Shown: in pieces, positions 7,455 to 16,038 of the stretch | Numbering within the stretch: the first letter of the stretch is position 1 | Layout: each line of letters begins with the position of its first letter | Assembly: GCF_012641475.1 (NCBI RefSeq) | Contig: NZ_JABAIL010000004.1 | Span: 372,001-436,000, forward strand | Direction of reading: 5' to 3' | Origin: Flammeovirga agarivorans | GTDB taxonomy: Bacteria; Bacteroidota; Bacteroidia; Cytophagales; Flammeovirgaceae | DNA: 64,000 bases | The notes under the pieces: model-generated | Database searches by the model: none | What the model was told of the DNA's origin: nothing | Seen by the model: only the letters and a program-made list of their open reading frames with translations | Translations under genes and position numbers: made by a program

Positions 7455-9866
7455 ATGACAAAGAATTTATTAATTGTCGAGTCACCTGCGAAAGCCAAGA
7501 CAATTGAAAAATATTTAGGAGAAGGATATACAGTAAGGTCAAGTTACGGACATGTCAGAGACCTTAAGAAAGGTAATGATGCCATTGATGTTGAACATAA
7601 CTTCTCACCACAGTATGAAGTATCTCCCGACAAGAAAGATGTCATTAGAGAACTAAAGAAATTAACTAAGGAAGCTGAAACAGTTTGGTTAGCTACCGAT
7701 GATGACCGTGAAGGTGAAGCTATTTCTTGGCACTTACAAGAAACCTTAAAGCTGGAAAATAAAGAGACTAAGCGTATTGTTTTTAGAGAGATTACTAAAA
7801 CAGCAATACAAACTGCAATCAAATCTCCAAGAACTATTGATTATGATTTAGTCAATGCCCAACAGGCTAGACGTATCTTAGATCGATTGGTAGGATTTGA
7901 ATTATCTCCTGTATTATGGAAAAAAATACAAAGAGGACTTTCTGCAGGTCGTGTACAAAGTGTAGCGGCAAGATTAGTCGTTGAAAGGGAAAGAGAAATC
8001 GAATCCTTTAAAGCAAAAGACTTTTTTAAAGTTGTAGCAAGTTTTGATTTAGGCAATGGAAAATCACTTGAAGCAGAATTGTCGACAAAGTTCAATTCTA
8101 AAGAAGATGCTGAATCATTTTTAAATGATTGTATAGGAGCTGATTTTTCAATTTCAGATATAAAAACAAAGCCAGGAAAGAAAACTCCTGCGCCTCCTTT
8201 TACTACTTCTACCTTACAACAGGAAGCAAGTAGAAAATTAGGATATTCGGTTGCTTCAACAATGTCATTAGCTCAACGATTGTATGAAGCAGGTCATATC
8301 ACCTACATGCGTACCGACTCATTGAACTTATCAAATGAGGCTATTGCTTCGGCAACTGAGGAGATTGCTAGAGTGTATGGAAATGATTTTGTTCAAGAGC
8401 GTCATTTTAAAACATCAAATAAGGGGGCTCAGGAAGCCCATGAGGCAATTAGACCTACAAACTTTAAGAATCATAAACTAAAGCTTGATGATAACCGTGA
8501 GGCTAGGTTATATGACCTTATTTGGAAAAGGGCTGTTGCTTCTCAAATGGCTGATGCAAAACTTGAAAGAACTACTGCTGAAATCACTACAGCTAAACGC
8601 GCTGAGAAATTTGTTGCTAGAGGAGAGGTAGTGAAGTTTGAAGGTTTCTTGAAAGCATATATTGAGTCTAATGATGATGATCATGATGAAGATGAGGAAA
8701 CTAAAGGTATGTTACCTCCTTTGAATGTGAATCAAGCAATGCCATTAAATGAAATCAATGCTACACAAAGATTCTCTAGACCACCTGCAAGGTATACCGA
8801 AGCTAGTTTAGTGAAAACTTTGGAAGAAAAAGGTATTGGTAGACCATCTACTTATGCACCTACTATTTCTACTATTCAGAGAAGAGAGTATGTGATAAAA
8901 GAAGCTAGAGATGGTAAAGAAAGAAATTATACAAAGCTTGTTTTAGCTGATAATAAAATTCAAGAAAAATCATTGACAGAAACTTATGGTTCTGAAAAAG
9001 GTAAGCTATTCCCAACAAACATGGGTATGGTAGTAAATGATTTTCTTGTAAAGCATTTCCCTAAAGTCGTTGATTATTCTTTTACAGCTAATGTTGAAGA
9101 ACAATTCGATGAAATTGCACATGGTAATTTAGAGTGGCAAAATATGTTGAATACGTTCTACAAGCCATTCCATGAAAATGTAATTGAAACTGAAGAAAAT
9201 GCAGATAGAGCAGAAGCTCACGCTGAGAGGGTATTAGGAACGGATCCTCAAACAGGTAAGCCAGTCATTACTAGATTAGGTCGTTTTGGTCCTATTGTTC
9301 AAATAGGAGATCAAGAAGATGAAGAGAAGAAATTTGCTTCTTTAAGAAAAGGGCAATATTTAGAATCGATTACTCTTGAAGATGCTCTAGAATTATTCAA
9401 ACTACCAAGAACTCTTGGTAAATTCGAAGATAAAGTAGTTGTAGCAGCCATTGGTCGTTTTGGCCCATATATTAGACATGATGGTAAATTTGTTTCTTTA
9501 GGGAAAGAATACGCTCCAGAAACAGTTGAATTAGAAACAGCTATCGAATTAATTAAGGCAAAACGAGAAGCGGATGCCAAAAAATTAATTAAAACTTTTG
9601 AGGAAGAGGAAGATCTACAATTACTAAATGGTAGATGGGGTGCTTACATAAAATACGGTAAGCAAAACGTAAAAATTCCAAAAGAGTTAAAAGAAAAAGC
9701 GGAAGAGTTAACTTATGAGGAAGTTAAGAAAATCATAGAGGAAGCTCCAGCACCTAAAGCTAAGGGTAAAGCAGCTGCTAAGAAAGAACCTGCTAAAAAA
9801 GCTCCAGCTAAAAAGACTGCCGCTAAGAAAACAACAGCAAAGAAGAAGACTACAACTAAAAAGTAG
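7455..9866 (+). CDS. topA: DNA topoisomerase I
   Basis: This is a type IA topoisomerase that relaxes negative supercoils. At 803 residues it begins with the Toprim domain (LLIVESPAKAKTIEKYLG at residues 4-21; acidic DDDREGEA near residue 78). The active-site tyrosine is in GHITYMRTDS at about residue 284. After the core come topoisomerase C-terminal repeats (two copies of a RFGPI/RFGPYI motif). The last ~40 residues are a lysine/alanine/proline/threonine-rich tail resembling histone H1 tails, which probably adds nonspecific DNA binding. No zinc-finger cysteine clusters were seen. Its own terminator follows, so it appears monocistronic. Confidence 0.97.
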   Translation: MTKNLLIVESPAKAKTIEKYLGEGYTVRSSYGHVRDLKKGNDAIDVEHNFSPQYEVSPDKKDVIRELKKLTKEAETVWLATDDDREGEAISWHLQETLKLENKETKRIVFREITKTAIQTAIKSPRTIDYDLVNAQQARRILDRLVGFELSPVLWKKIQRGLSAGRVQSVAARLVVEREREIESFKAKDFFKVVASFDLGNGKSLEAELSTKFNSKEDAESFLNDCIGADFSISDIKTKPGKKTPAPPFTTSTLQQEASRKLGYSVASTMSLAQRLYEAGHITYMRTDSLNLSNEAIASATEEIARVYGNDFVQERHFKTSNKGAQEAHEAIRPTNFKNHKLKLDDNREARLYDLIWKRAVASQMADAKLERTTAEITTAKRAEKFVARGEVVKFEGFLKAYIESNDDDHDEDEETKGMLPPLNVNQAMPLNEINATQRFSRPPARYTEASLVKTLEEKGIGRPSTYAPTISTIQRREYVIKEARDGKERNYTKLVLADNKIQEKSLTETYGSEKGKLFPTNMGMVVNDFLVKHFPKVVDYSFTANVEEQFDEIAHGNLEWQNMLNTFYKPFHENVIETEENADRAEAHAERVLGTDPQTGKPVITRLGRFGPIVQIGDQEDEEKKFASLRKGQYLESITLEDALELFKLPRTLGKFEDKVVVAAIGRFGPYIRHDGKFVSLGKEYAPETVELETAIELIKAKREADAKKLIKTFEEEEDLQLLNGRWGAYIKYGKQNVKIPKELKEKAEELTYEEVKKIIEEAPAPKAKGKAAAKKEPAKKAPAKKTAAKKTTAKKKTTTKK

Positions 9867-9879
9867 TCAAATGATAAAA

Positions 9880-9917
9880 TTAAAAAAGGTGATTTGTGTA
9901 TTCAAATCACCTTTTTT
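9880..9917 (+). terminator. Intrinsic terminator after topA
   Basis: The 10-bp stem aaggtgattt / aaatcacctt has a short loop and is followed by six T. Confidence 0.9.
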
Positions 9918-10129
9918 GTAAAAAAAACTTCGTTAAAATAATAAAGTCATAAAAAACTGCATTTCGAACATTTGTTAGTGTTTAAATACGTTTACTGGTT
10001 GATTATCAGTGTTATTACAATGTTTTAAGCGTAATATTTTTTTTGAAGTATAAATTTCAATATCGCTTATTCGTGTATGCAAATTTGACTTTTGTTTTAT
10101 TTTATTTAGAATTGTAATACCAAACTTTA

Positions 10130-10142
10130 ATGATGTAAATCA
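10130..10142. promoter_or_regulatory. CRP/FNR-like palindrome upstream of sucC
   Basis: ATGATGTAAATCA matches TGA-N6-TCA and differs at only two internal positions from the 13-mer upstream of gltA. It is centred about 66 bp before the sucC ATG, compatible with an activator site near -41 if the leader is about 25 nt. Confidence 0.4.
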
Positions 10143-10202
10143 TAAAGTATAATCAAGTAGCAATACACAAAACAAACTTGTGCGCCCAACGGGTCTAATA
10201 TC

Positions 10203-11393
10203 ATGAATATTCACGAATACCAAGCGAAAAGCATCCTTAAGGAGTACGGAGTAAAAGTTCCTGCAGGTTATGTAGCAGACACTCCAGAACAAGCAGTTGA
10301 AGCTGCAAAAAAACTTACTGAAGAAACAGGAACAAACTTTTGGGTTGTAAAAGCTCAAATTCATGCAGGCGGCCGTGGTAAAGGCGGTGGAGTAAAAGTT
10401 GCTAAGAGCATGGACGAGGTGAAAACTCTTTCAGAGCAAATCATCGGAATGCAATTAGTTACTCCTCAAACAGGTCCTGAGGGTAAGAAAGTAAACAAGA
10501 TCATGATTCAACAAGATGTTTACTACCCAGGTGAATCAGAAATTAAAGAATACTATATCTCTGTATTATTAAACAGAGCTACAGGTAAAAATATGATCAT
10601 GTACTCTACTGAGGGTGGTATGGACATTGAGGAAGTTGCTGAGAAAACTCCAGAACTTATCTTCAAAGAAGAAATCGATCCAGCAGTAGGTATTCAAGGT
10701 TTCCAAGCAAGAAGAATTGCTTTCAACTTAGGAACTTCAGGTAAGTCATTCAAAGAGATGGTGAAATTCGTTACTGCTCTTTACAATGCTTACGTTGATA
10801 CTGATTCTGAAATGTTTGAAATCAACCCTGTGTTCAAAACTTCAGATGATCAAGTTATGGCTGTTGACGCTAAAGTAGGTATCGATGATAACGCTTTATA
10901 CCGTCATAAGAACATTGCAGAAATGCGTGACGTAACTGAGGAAGATCCTACAGAAGTTGAAGCTGGTGGATCTGGTTTGAACTATGTAAAATTAGACGGT
11001 AACGTAGGCTGTATGGTAAACGGTGCTGGTCTAGCAATGGCAACTATGGATATGATTAAACTTTCAGGTGGTGATCCTGCTAACTTCCTTGATGTTGGAG
11101 GTGGAGCAAACGCTACTACTGTAGAAGCTGGTTTCCGTATCATCCTTAAAGATCCTAACGTAAAAGCTATCCTTATCAATGTATTTGGTGGTATCGTACG
11201 TTGTGATAGAGTTGCAAACGGTGTTGTTGAAGCTTACAAAAACATTGGTGATATCAATGTGCCAATTATTGTACGTCTTCAAGGTACTAACGCTGAAGAA
11301 GGAGCAAAAATTATTGATGAGTCTGGTCTTAAAGTAGTATCTGCAATTACATTGTCTGAGGCTGCTGAAAAAGTAAAGGCTGCATTAGCTTAA
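10203..11393 (+). CDS. sucC: Succinyl-CoA synthetase, beta subunit
   Basis: This is the ATP-grasp beta subunit of succinate-CoA ligase, which makes ATP or GTP from succinyl-CoA in the TCA cycle. At 396 residues it is the standard length. The N-terminal HEYQAKSIL, the nucleotide loop [10 protein letters not shown] and the C-terminal [11 protein letters not shown] and FGGIVRCD segments are diagnostic. The alpha subunit gene (sucD) is not adjacent; the next gene is lpxK after a strong terminator. Codons are biased toward CGT for Arg and AAC for Asn, suggesting high expression. Confidence 0.97.
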   Translation: MNIHEYQAKSILKEYGVKVPAGYVADTPEQAVEAAKKLTEETGTNFWVVKAQIHAGGRGKGGGVKVAKSMDEVKTLSEQIIGMQLVTPQTGPEGKKVNKIMIQQDVYYPGESEIKEYYISVLLNRATGKNMIMYSTEGGMDIEEVAEKTPELIFKEEIDPAVGIQGFQARRIAFNLGTSGKSFKEMVKFVTALYNAYVDTDSEMFEINPVFKTSDDQVMAVDAKVGIDDNALYRHKNIAEMRDVTEEDPTEVEAGGSGLNYVKLDGNVGCMVNGAGLAMATMDMIKLSGGDPANFLDVGGGANATTVEAGFRIILKDPNVKAILINVFGGIVRCDRVANGVVEAYKNIGDINVPIIVRLQGTNAEEGAKIIDESGLKVVSAITLSEAAEKVKAALA

Positions 11394-11431
11394 TTTAAAA
11401 TATACTAGGTTCACTTCTTGTGAATTTTTAT

Positions 11432-11475
11432 TAAAGCAGTTGAGTAGTAATAATTACTCAGCTGCTTTTTTTATT
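11432..11475 (+). terminator. Intrinsic terminator after sucC
   Basis: A stem of about 12 bp (agcagttgagta pairing with tactcagctgct, one mismatch) is followed by seven T. It lies immediately ahead of lpxK. Confidence 0.88.
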
Positions 11476-11482
11476 TTTGAGT

Positions 11483-12481
11483 ATGAATTTTCTATTGAAA
11501 CCCTTATCTGTGATATATGATGCTATAACTTATCAAAGAAATAAGTCTTATGATAATAATGCATCAAAAACATTCAATTTTGATTTGCCAATTATTTCTG
11601 TTGGAAATTTATCTGTAGGAGGTACTGGTAAAACACCTTTTGTAGAGTTTCTAATTCAGTATTATTCAGAAAATAAGAAAGTAGGAGTCCTGAGTCGTGG
11701 TTATGGCCGTAAAACGAAAGGGCCCATAAGAGCCCATGAGAGCTCTACTGCAAAAGAAATTGGAGATGAGCCGATGCAATATCATTCTAAATACGATGAT
11801 GTTGAAGTTGTAGTTTCTGAACAAAGAGTAATGGGTGTTCCCTTTTTTGAAAACACAGAATTAATTATTCTTGATGATGCCTACCAACATAGGGCAATAG
11901 GAAGAAATGTGAATATTATGCTCTCTGATTCTAGTAAGCCATTTTTTCAAGATCATGTTCTTCCTTATGGAAGATTAAGGGAAAGAAGAGAAGGTGCAGA
12001 AAGAGCTCAGATCATCATTTTCACTAAGGTAGATGAGGAGAGTTTTGATCAATCTAATAGAGAAGAGTTTATTTCTCAATCAAAGAAATACTCAAAAGGG
12101 AATGTTTTCTTTACTTCAATCTATTATGGTGAACCATACAGTCTACATAATCAGAAGAAAGTAAATTTGCCGGATGAAGTGATTTTATTGACGAGTATTG
12201 CAAATCCAAACCCACTAATTAGAGAAGTTGAAAAATATTCAAGTATTAGTAAGCATTATAAATTTAGAGATCATTATTCATTTACTGAGAAAACAATAGA
12301 GAGAATCGAGAATGAGTTACCTAAAGGTTCAACAGTTGTGATCACAGAAAAAGATGCAGTAAAATTAAAAGACATCACAACAAAATCAGAATTGAAATTT
12401 ATTGTGATGCCTATCTTACCAAAGGTTCTATTTGATCAAGAAGATGAATTATTTCATTGTATTAACTCCTTGCTCAACTAA
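11483..12481 (+). CDS. lpxK: Tetraacyldisaccharide 4'-kinase
   Basis: LpxK phosphorylates the lipid A disaccharide precursor at the 4' position on the inner face of the cytoplasmic membrane. The 332-residue product has the family P-loop in VGNLSVGGTGKTPF (GGTGKT at residues 46-51) and the following GVLSRGYGRKTKG segment. The N-terminal stretch LLKPLSVIYDAIT fits the membrane-anchoring helix. I chose the ATG at 11483 over the in-frame TTG six bases upstream because it matches the usual short N-terminus. The last 33 bases overlap the convergent transferase gene. Confidence 0.93.
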   Translation: MNFLLKPLSVIYDAITYQRNKSYDNNASKTFNFDLPIISVGNLSVGGTGKTPFVEFLIQYYSENKKVGVLSRGYGRKTKGPIRAHESSTAKEIGDEPMQYHSKYDDVEVVVSEQRVMGVPFFENTELIILDDAYQHRAIGRNVNIMLSDSSKPFFQDHVLPYGRLRERREGAERAQIIIFTKVDEESFDQSNREEFISQSKKYSKGNVFFTSIYYGEPYSLHNQKKVNLPDEVILLTSIANPNPLIREVEKYSSISKHYKFRDHYSFTEKTIERIENELPKGSTVVITEKDAVKLKDITTKSELKFIVMPILPKVLFDQEDELFHCINSLLN

Positions 12482-13129
12482 ATAGGGTTCCCATTTATTA
12501 TTATCCCATTGATAATATTCTAGATTAGAAAATTTCTTTTTGTAGTCATAAAAGGAGGGGACGTCATAACAATAGCCATGATAATAAAATAATAGGTTGT
12601 TACTTTTAGTGAATTTTATTTCTAATAACATAGTGAGAATACCTAGACTATATTTTGCATAATCTGGATGAAACATTCCATAAATGGAAGAAATTGCCTC
12701 AGCACCAATAGCAAAGTAACTAATTGCAATTGTTTTTTCTTGATCAGTAATTCTTATCTCATAAACAGAAGTAGGTACATTAGTAGGATTCTTCTCCGAC
12801 AAGAAGTCAAAAATTGAATTCGGGACATTGTCTACGAATTTTTCTTTATGAATAGAAAACAATTGTTCTGCTTCTTCATCTATGTTTACCTTCTGAATTT
12901 TGTAATTGAAATTTTTATTACGTCTTAATATTTTACGTTGCGATTTCGTTAAATGAAAATTTTCAATTCTAACTCTAAGAGGAAGAACATTACAAATTTC
13001 ATTGTTATATATGTTTATGTTATATCTAAAAAAATTCTCACCAAAATGTCTCCATCCATTTTCTAATAAATAATCATATTGTGATGGAGAGACCCAAGAT
13101 TTTGTAAATTCTTCGAGTATGATGCTCAT
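12449..13129 (-). CDS. Arginyl/leucyl-tRNA--protein transferase family protein (ATE/Bpt-like)
   Basis: Members of this family transfer an amino acid from tRNA to protein N-termini in the N-degron pathway. Family landmarks are the N-terminal YLLENGWRHFGENFFRY, then LPLRVRIENFHLTKSQRKIL (compare 'P.RV....F.PS.SQRR.L'), and the C-terminal YYHGYCYDVPSFYDYKKKF. At 226 residues it is short. The N-terminal region with paired cysteines seen in typical ATE/Bpt proteins is absent. A TTG at 13168 would extend it by 13 residues, but that overlaps a TAnnTTTG-like element at 13166-13173, favouring the ATG at 13129. The 3' end overlaps lpxK by 33 bp in convergent orientation. Confidence 0.75.
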   Translation of the reverse strand: MSIILEEFTKSWVSPSQYDYLLENGWRHFGENFFRYNINIYNNEICNVLPLRVRIENFHLTKSQRKILRRNKNFNYKIQKVNIDEEAEQLFSIHKEKFVDNVPNSIFDFLSEKNPTNVPTSVYEIRITDQEKTIAISYFAIGAEAISSIYGMFHPDYAKYSLGILTMLLEIKFTKSNNLLFYYHGYCYDVPSFYDYKKKFSNLEYYQWDNNKWEPYLVEQGVNTMK

Positions 13130-13165
13130 ATAATTTCTTAAAAGTGTGATTATGAATATACAAAT

Positions 13166-13173
13166 CAAAAATA
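13166..13173 (-). promoter_or_regulatory. Candidate -7 element for the ATE-like gene
   Basis: On the minus strand this reads TATTTTTG, an exact TAnnTTTG match, about 37 bp before the ATG at 13129. No TTG at the proper -33 spacing was found. Confidence 0.35.
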
Positions 13174-13294
13174 TATTCTCTTATTAATTAATTACTGCTT
13201 TATATAACAAAAACAAGAATGATTAGTTTTATTAGGAAATTGAAGATTCAAGACAATTTTATCAAAAATAGCTAATATATAACTATAGAATTAA

Positions 13295-13302
13295 TAACTT
13301 TG
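13295..13302 (+). promoter_or_regulatory. Candidate -7 element for nuoIJ
   Basis: TAACTTTG is an exact TAnnTTTG match, 26 bp before the nuoI ATG at 13328. No clear -33 TTG is present. Confidence 0.4.
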
Positions 13303-13327
13303 TAACAAACTAGATTAAGATTTGCGA

Positions 13328-14017
13328 ATGGACCAAAAAAAAGGAGCAAATAGTACATACTTTGGAAATATATCTGAAGCAGTCAAAACATCACTTCATG
13401 GATTAAAGCTATCAATGGATCACCTAAAAGATTCATTAAAAAATCAGAGAAGAGATGATACTACGGCTTCTGATGATAAATATTTTAATCACGAAAACTC
13501 TATCGTTACTTTAAAATATCCTGAAGAAGTTCTTCCTGTACCAGACAATGGAAGATATAAACTGGATCTTGAAATTGATGATTGTATTGTATGTGATAAA
13601 TGTGCAAAAATTTGCCCTGTTGATTGTATCGAAATCGATCCAATACTAAGTACTGATGTTATAGGAGAAACATCTGATGGTACTCCAAGACGTATCTATG
13701 CTGCTAAGTTTGATATAGATATGGCAAAATGTATGTTTTGCGGATTATGTACTTACGTTTGTCCTACAGAATGTCTAACCATGACTAAATCATATGATTT
13801 TAGTGAATTAGACATGAGAAGCCTTACTTATGGTTTCGCAAATATGTCTGAGGAAGAAGTGACAGAGAAAAAAGAGCTTTTCAATAAAGAACAAGAAAGA
13901 AAGAAAGCTGCTAAAATGGAAGCAGCAAAAAAAGTTGTTGAAGAGCCTAAGGCTGAACCTACAACTGCAAAAAAAGCAGCTAAGCCGAAATTTAAACCAA
14001 GAGTAATTAAAAAATAA
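13328..14017 (+). CDS. nuoI: NADH-quinone oxidoreductase subunit I
   Basis: NuoI is the peripheral-arm subunit of respiratory complex I that carries clusters N6a and N6b. Two 4Fe-4S motifs are visible: CIVCDKCAKICP (Cys86, 89, 92, 96) and CMFCGLCTYVCP (Cys135, 138, 141, 145). At 229 residues it is longer than the ~165-180 of many NuoI proteins because of a polar N-terminal extension and a Lys/Ala-rich C-terminal tail. The ATG at 13328 is preferred to an upstream TTG at 13322. The stop overlaps the nuoJ start by one base. Only I and J occur here; no other nuo gene lies within the window. Confidence 0.93.
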   Translation: MDQKKGANSTYFGNISEAVKTSLHGLKLSMDHLKDSLKNQRRDDTTASDDKYFNHENSIVTLKYPEEVLPVPDNGRYKLDLEIDDCIVCDKCAKICPVDCIEIDPILSTDVIGETSDGTPRRIYAAKFDIDMAKCMFCGLCTYVCPTECLTMTKSYDFSELDMRSLTYGFANMSEEEVTEKKELFNKEQERKKAAKMEAAKKVVEEPKAEPTTAKKAAKPKFKPRVIKK

Positions 14018-14523
14018 TGGAGTTAATTTTATTCTACTTATTTATTGCTGTCATTTTTATCACAAGTGTAGCACTTTTTATCTCAAAAAATGTGATTCAT
14101 AATGCAGCATTTCTATTGTTATCATTGTTAAGTGTAGCCGGATTATTTGTCCTATCAGCTTCAGATTTCCTTGCTATTACTCAAGTAATGATCTACATAG
14201 GTGGTGTATTGGTGCTCTTACTTTTTGGAGTGATGTATACAAAAAACACAAAAGACAATAGTGTTTCAATTGGTTCGAAAAGGATCATGCCTGGATTGTT
14301 TTTAGGGTTAATCTCTTTTGGTACTTTAACCTATGCAATTCTTCAAGAGAACATTGATCAAGATTATACTATCCCTGATAGGTCAGTAGTAGAAGCTCTG
14401 GGTGTTGAGTTTATGACCAAGTATATTTTCGGATTTGAATTAACAGCTATCTTGTTGTTGGTGGTATTGATAGGTGCTGTTTTTGTGGCTGGTAAAACTC
14501 CTAAAAACTTAGAAGAAAATTAA
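14017..14523 (+). CDS. nuoJ: NADH-quinone oxidoreductase subunit J
   Basis: NuoJ is a membrane-arm subunit of complex I. The 168-residue product has about five hydrophobic helices, with LFYLFIAVIFITSVALFI at the start, the segment NVIHNAAFLLLSLLSVAGLF, and the conserved FLAITQVMIYIGGVLVLLLF helix. Its start codon shares one base with the nuoI stop (TAATG), so it is translationally coupled. The usual next gene, nuoK, is absent; greA follows after its own candidate promoter. Confidence 0.93.
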   Translation: MELILFYLFIAVIFITSVALFISKNVIHNAAFLLLSLLSVAGLFVLSASDFLAITQVMIYIGGVLVLLLFGVMYTKNTKDNSVSIGSKRIMPGLFLGLISFGTLTYAILQENIDQDYTIPDRSVVEALGVEFMTKYIFGFELTAILLLVVLIGAVFVAGKTPKNLEEN

Positions 14524-14551
14524 AATATTTCATATATTAAGAAGATCGAAT

Positions 14552-14559
14552 TATATTTG
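14552..14559 (+). promoter_or_regulatory. Candidate -7 element for greA
   Basis: TATATTTG matches TAnnTTTG and lies about 75 bp before the greA ATG. No -33 TTG was found at proper spacing, so this is weak. Confidence 0.35.
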
Positions 14560-14634
14560 TAGTTCGAATCGACAACGACAACGGTCTAATTTAAGCATTG
14601 GATCGTTTTTCATTTTATAAAAGAATTAATAAAT

Positions 14635-15105
14635 ATGTCTAAGACAACATTTTATACTAGTGAAGGCCTAAAAAAATTGACTGATGAACTAAATGAATTA
14701 AAGACTAAAGGAAGATCAGATATTGCAAGACAAATTGCAGAAGCTACAGATAAAGGTGATTTAAGTGAGAACGCAGAATATGATGCAGCTAAAGATGCCC
14801 AAGGTCACTTAGAAGCCAAAATTGCTGAGTTAACTAATTTAGTAGCAAATGCTAGAGTTATTGATGAGTCAAAGCTTGATACTTCAAAAGTAGGTATTTT
14901 ATCAAAGGTTACAATCAAGGCTCCAAACGGGACAACTATGACTTACACTTTGGTTTCTGCAAAAGAGGCTAATGTCAGACAAAACAAAATCTCTGTAGAT
15001 TCACCTATCGCTCAAGGTTTAATGGGTAAAAAATTAGGGGATATCGCAGAAGTTCAAACACCAAGAGGAATCATGAAATTTGAAATTATGGATATCTCAC
15101 TATAA
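14635..15105 (+). CDS. greA: Transcription elongation factor GreA
   Basis: GreA rescues backtracked RNA polymerase by stimulating transcript cleavage. The 156-residue length is exactly typical. The N-terminal coiled coil carries the tip acidic residues in GDLSENAEYDAAKDAQ (about residues 41-56), and the C-terminal FKBP-like domain ends with the SPIAQGLMGKKLGD segment. It is monocistronic, with its own candidate promoter and a bidirectional terminator shared with purU. Confidence 0.96.
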   Translation: MSKTTFYTSEGLKKLTDELNELKTKGRSDIARQIAEATDKGDLSENAEYDAAKDAQGHLEAKIAELTNLVANARVIDESKLDTSKVGILSKVTIKAPNGTTMTYTLVSAKEANVRQNKISVDSPIAQGLMGKKLGDIAEVQTPRGIMKFEIMDISL

Positions 15106-15125
15106 TTTTATAATAGATATAACAT

Positions 15126-15166
15126 AAAAAGGGAGTAGAACTTATAAATTCTACTCCCTTTTTTAT
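15126..15166. terminator. Bidirectional terminator between greA and purU
   Basis: A stem of about 14 bp (aaaagggagtagaa and its complement) with a short loop has A and T runs on either side. It serves two convergent genes. Confidence 0.9.
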
Positions 15167-16023
15167 TAATCAAAAATGATTGTCTTATTTTTATATGTCA
15201 GTAGTTTACGATTGACATGTTTGTATAATGCTCTGGATAATACAATCTTTTCTAAGTCTTTACCTTTCCTGATCAATTCTTTGACAGTGTCTTTATGACT
15301 AACTTTAGCAACGTCTTGCTCAATAATTGGACCTGCATCTAGGTCTGAAGTTACATAATGTGAAGTAGCACCTATGATCTTAACACCTCTTTCATGCGCG
15401 GCATGGTATGGTTTAGCTCCAACAAATGCAGGTAAGAAAGAATGGTGTATATTGATAATTCTGTCGGGGAAATGCTCAATAAAGTCTGAAGATAAAATTT
15501 GCATGTATCTTGCTAATACTATGAAATCTATATTTAATTCTCCCATTAATTGGATTTGCTTTTCCTCTTGTTCCGCTTTGTTTGCTTTGTTCATTTCAAA
15601 GTGGTAAAACGGGATATTAAATTTATCAGCTACCTTTTTTAAAGTTTCATGATTACTGACAATTAATGGGATATCAACTTGTAATTCTCCAGAATCAGCT
15701 CTTGATAAAATATCATATAAACAGTGAGACATTTTAGTCACAAAAAGAGCCATTCTAGGTTTTTGATCACTAAAATACAACTTGAAGGTCATATTATATT
15801 TTTGAGCCAATAGAGTTGAAAAGTAGTCTTTAATTTTTTCTTTAGGAATTAGAAATGAATCCAAGTCGAATTCAATTCTCATATAAAATCTATTTTCTTC
15901 TCTATCTACGTACTGATCTAAATAAACAATATTACCCTGATTTTCATGGATAAATTGTGTTGTATATGAAATGATGCCCTTTTGGTCAGGGCAGTGCATT
16001 AATAAAATTGCAGTATTTGCCAT
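15166..16023 (-). CDS. purU: Formyltetrahydrofolate deformylase
   Basis: PurU hydrolyses 10-formyl-THF to formate and THF, balancing one-carbon pools. The 285-residue protein has an N-terminal ACT-like domain (about residues 4-80; starts AILLMHCPDQKGIISY) and a formyltransferase fold. The catalytic region is INIHHSFLPAFVGAKPYHAA with the HHSFLP signature, and the Asp is in DLDAGPIIEQD. It starts 15 bp after the GH3-family gene, so the two likely form an operon. Confidence 0.95.
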   Translation of the reverse strand: MANTAILLMHCPDQKGIISYTTQFIHENQGNIVYLDQYVDREENRFYMRIEFDLDSFLIPKEKIKDYFSTLLAQKYNMTFKLYFSDQKPRMALFVTKMSHCLYDILSRADSGELQVDIPLIVSNHETLKKVADKFNIPFYHFEMNKANKAEQEEKQIQLMGELNIDFIVLARYMQILSSDFIEHFPDRIINIHHSFLPAFVGAKPYHAAHERGVKIIGATSHYVTSDLDAGPIIEQDVAKVSHKDTVKELIRKGKDLEKIVLSRALYKHVNRKLLTYKNKTIIFD

Positions 16024-16038
16024 GTTTAGTCTGTTATA

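Larger units (their letters stand above)
9867..10202. other. topA-sucC intergenic region
   Basis: This 336-bp gap holds the topA terminator at its start and the palindrome TGATGTAAATCA at 10131-10142. The remainder is A+T-rich. I found no exact TAnnTTTG element and no credible small gene. Confidence 0.6.

Noticed and set aside
11477-11482. TTG start for lpxK
   Set aside because: It adds only two residues; the ATG at 11483 fits the family N-terminus.
13130-13168. TTG start and 13 extra residues on the ATE-like protein
   Set aside because: A TAnnTTTG element overlaps this start, so the transcript probably begins after it; the ATG at 13129 is preferred.
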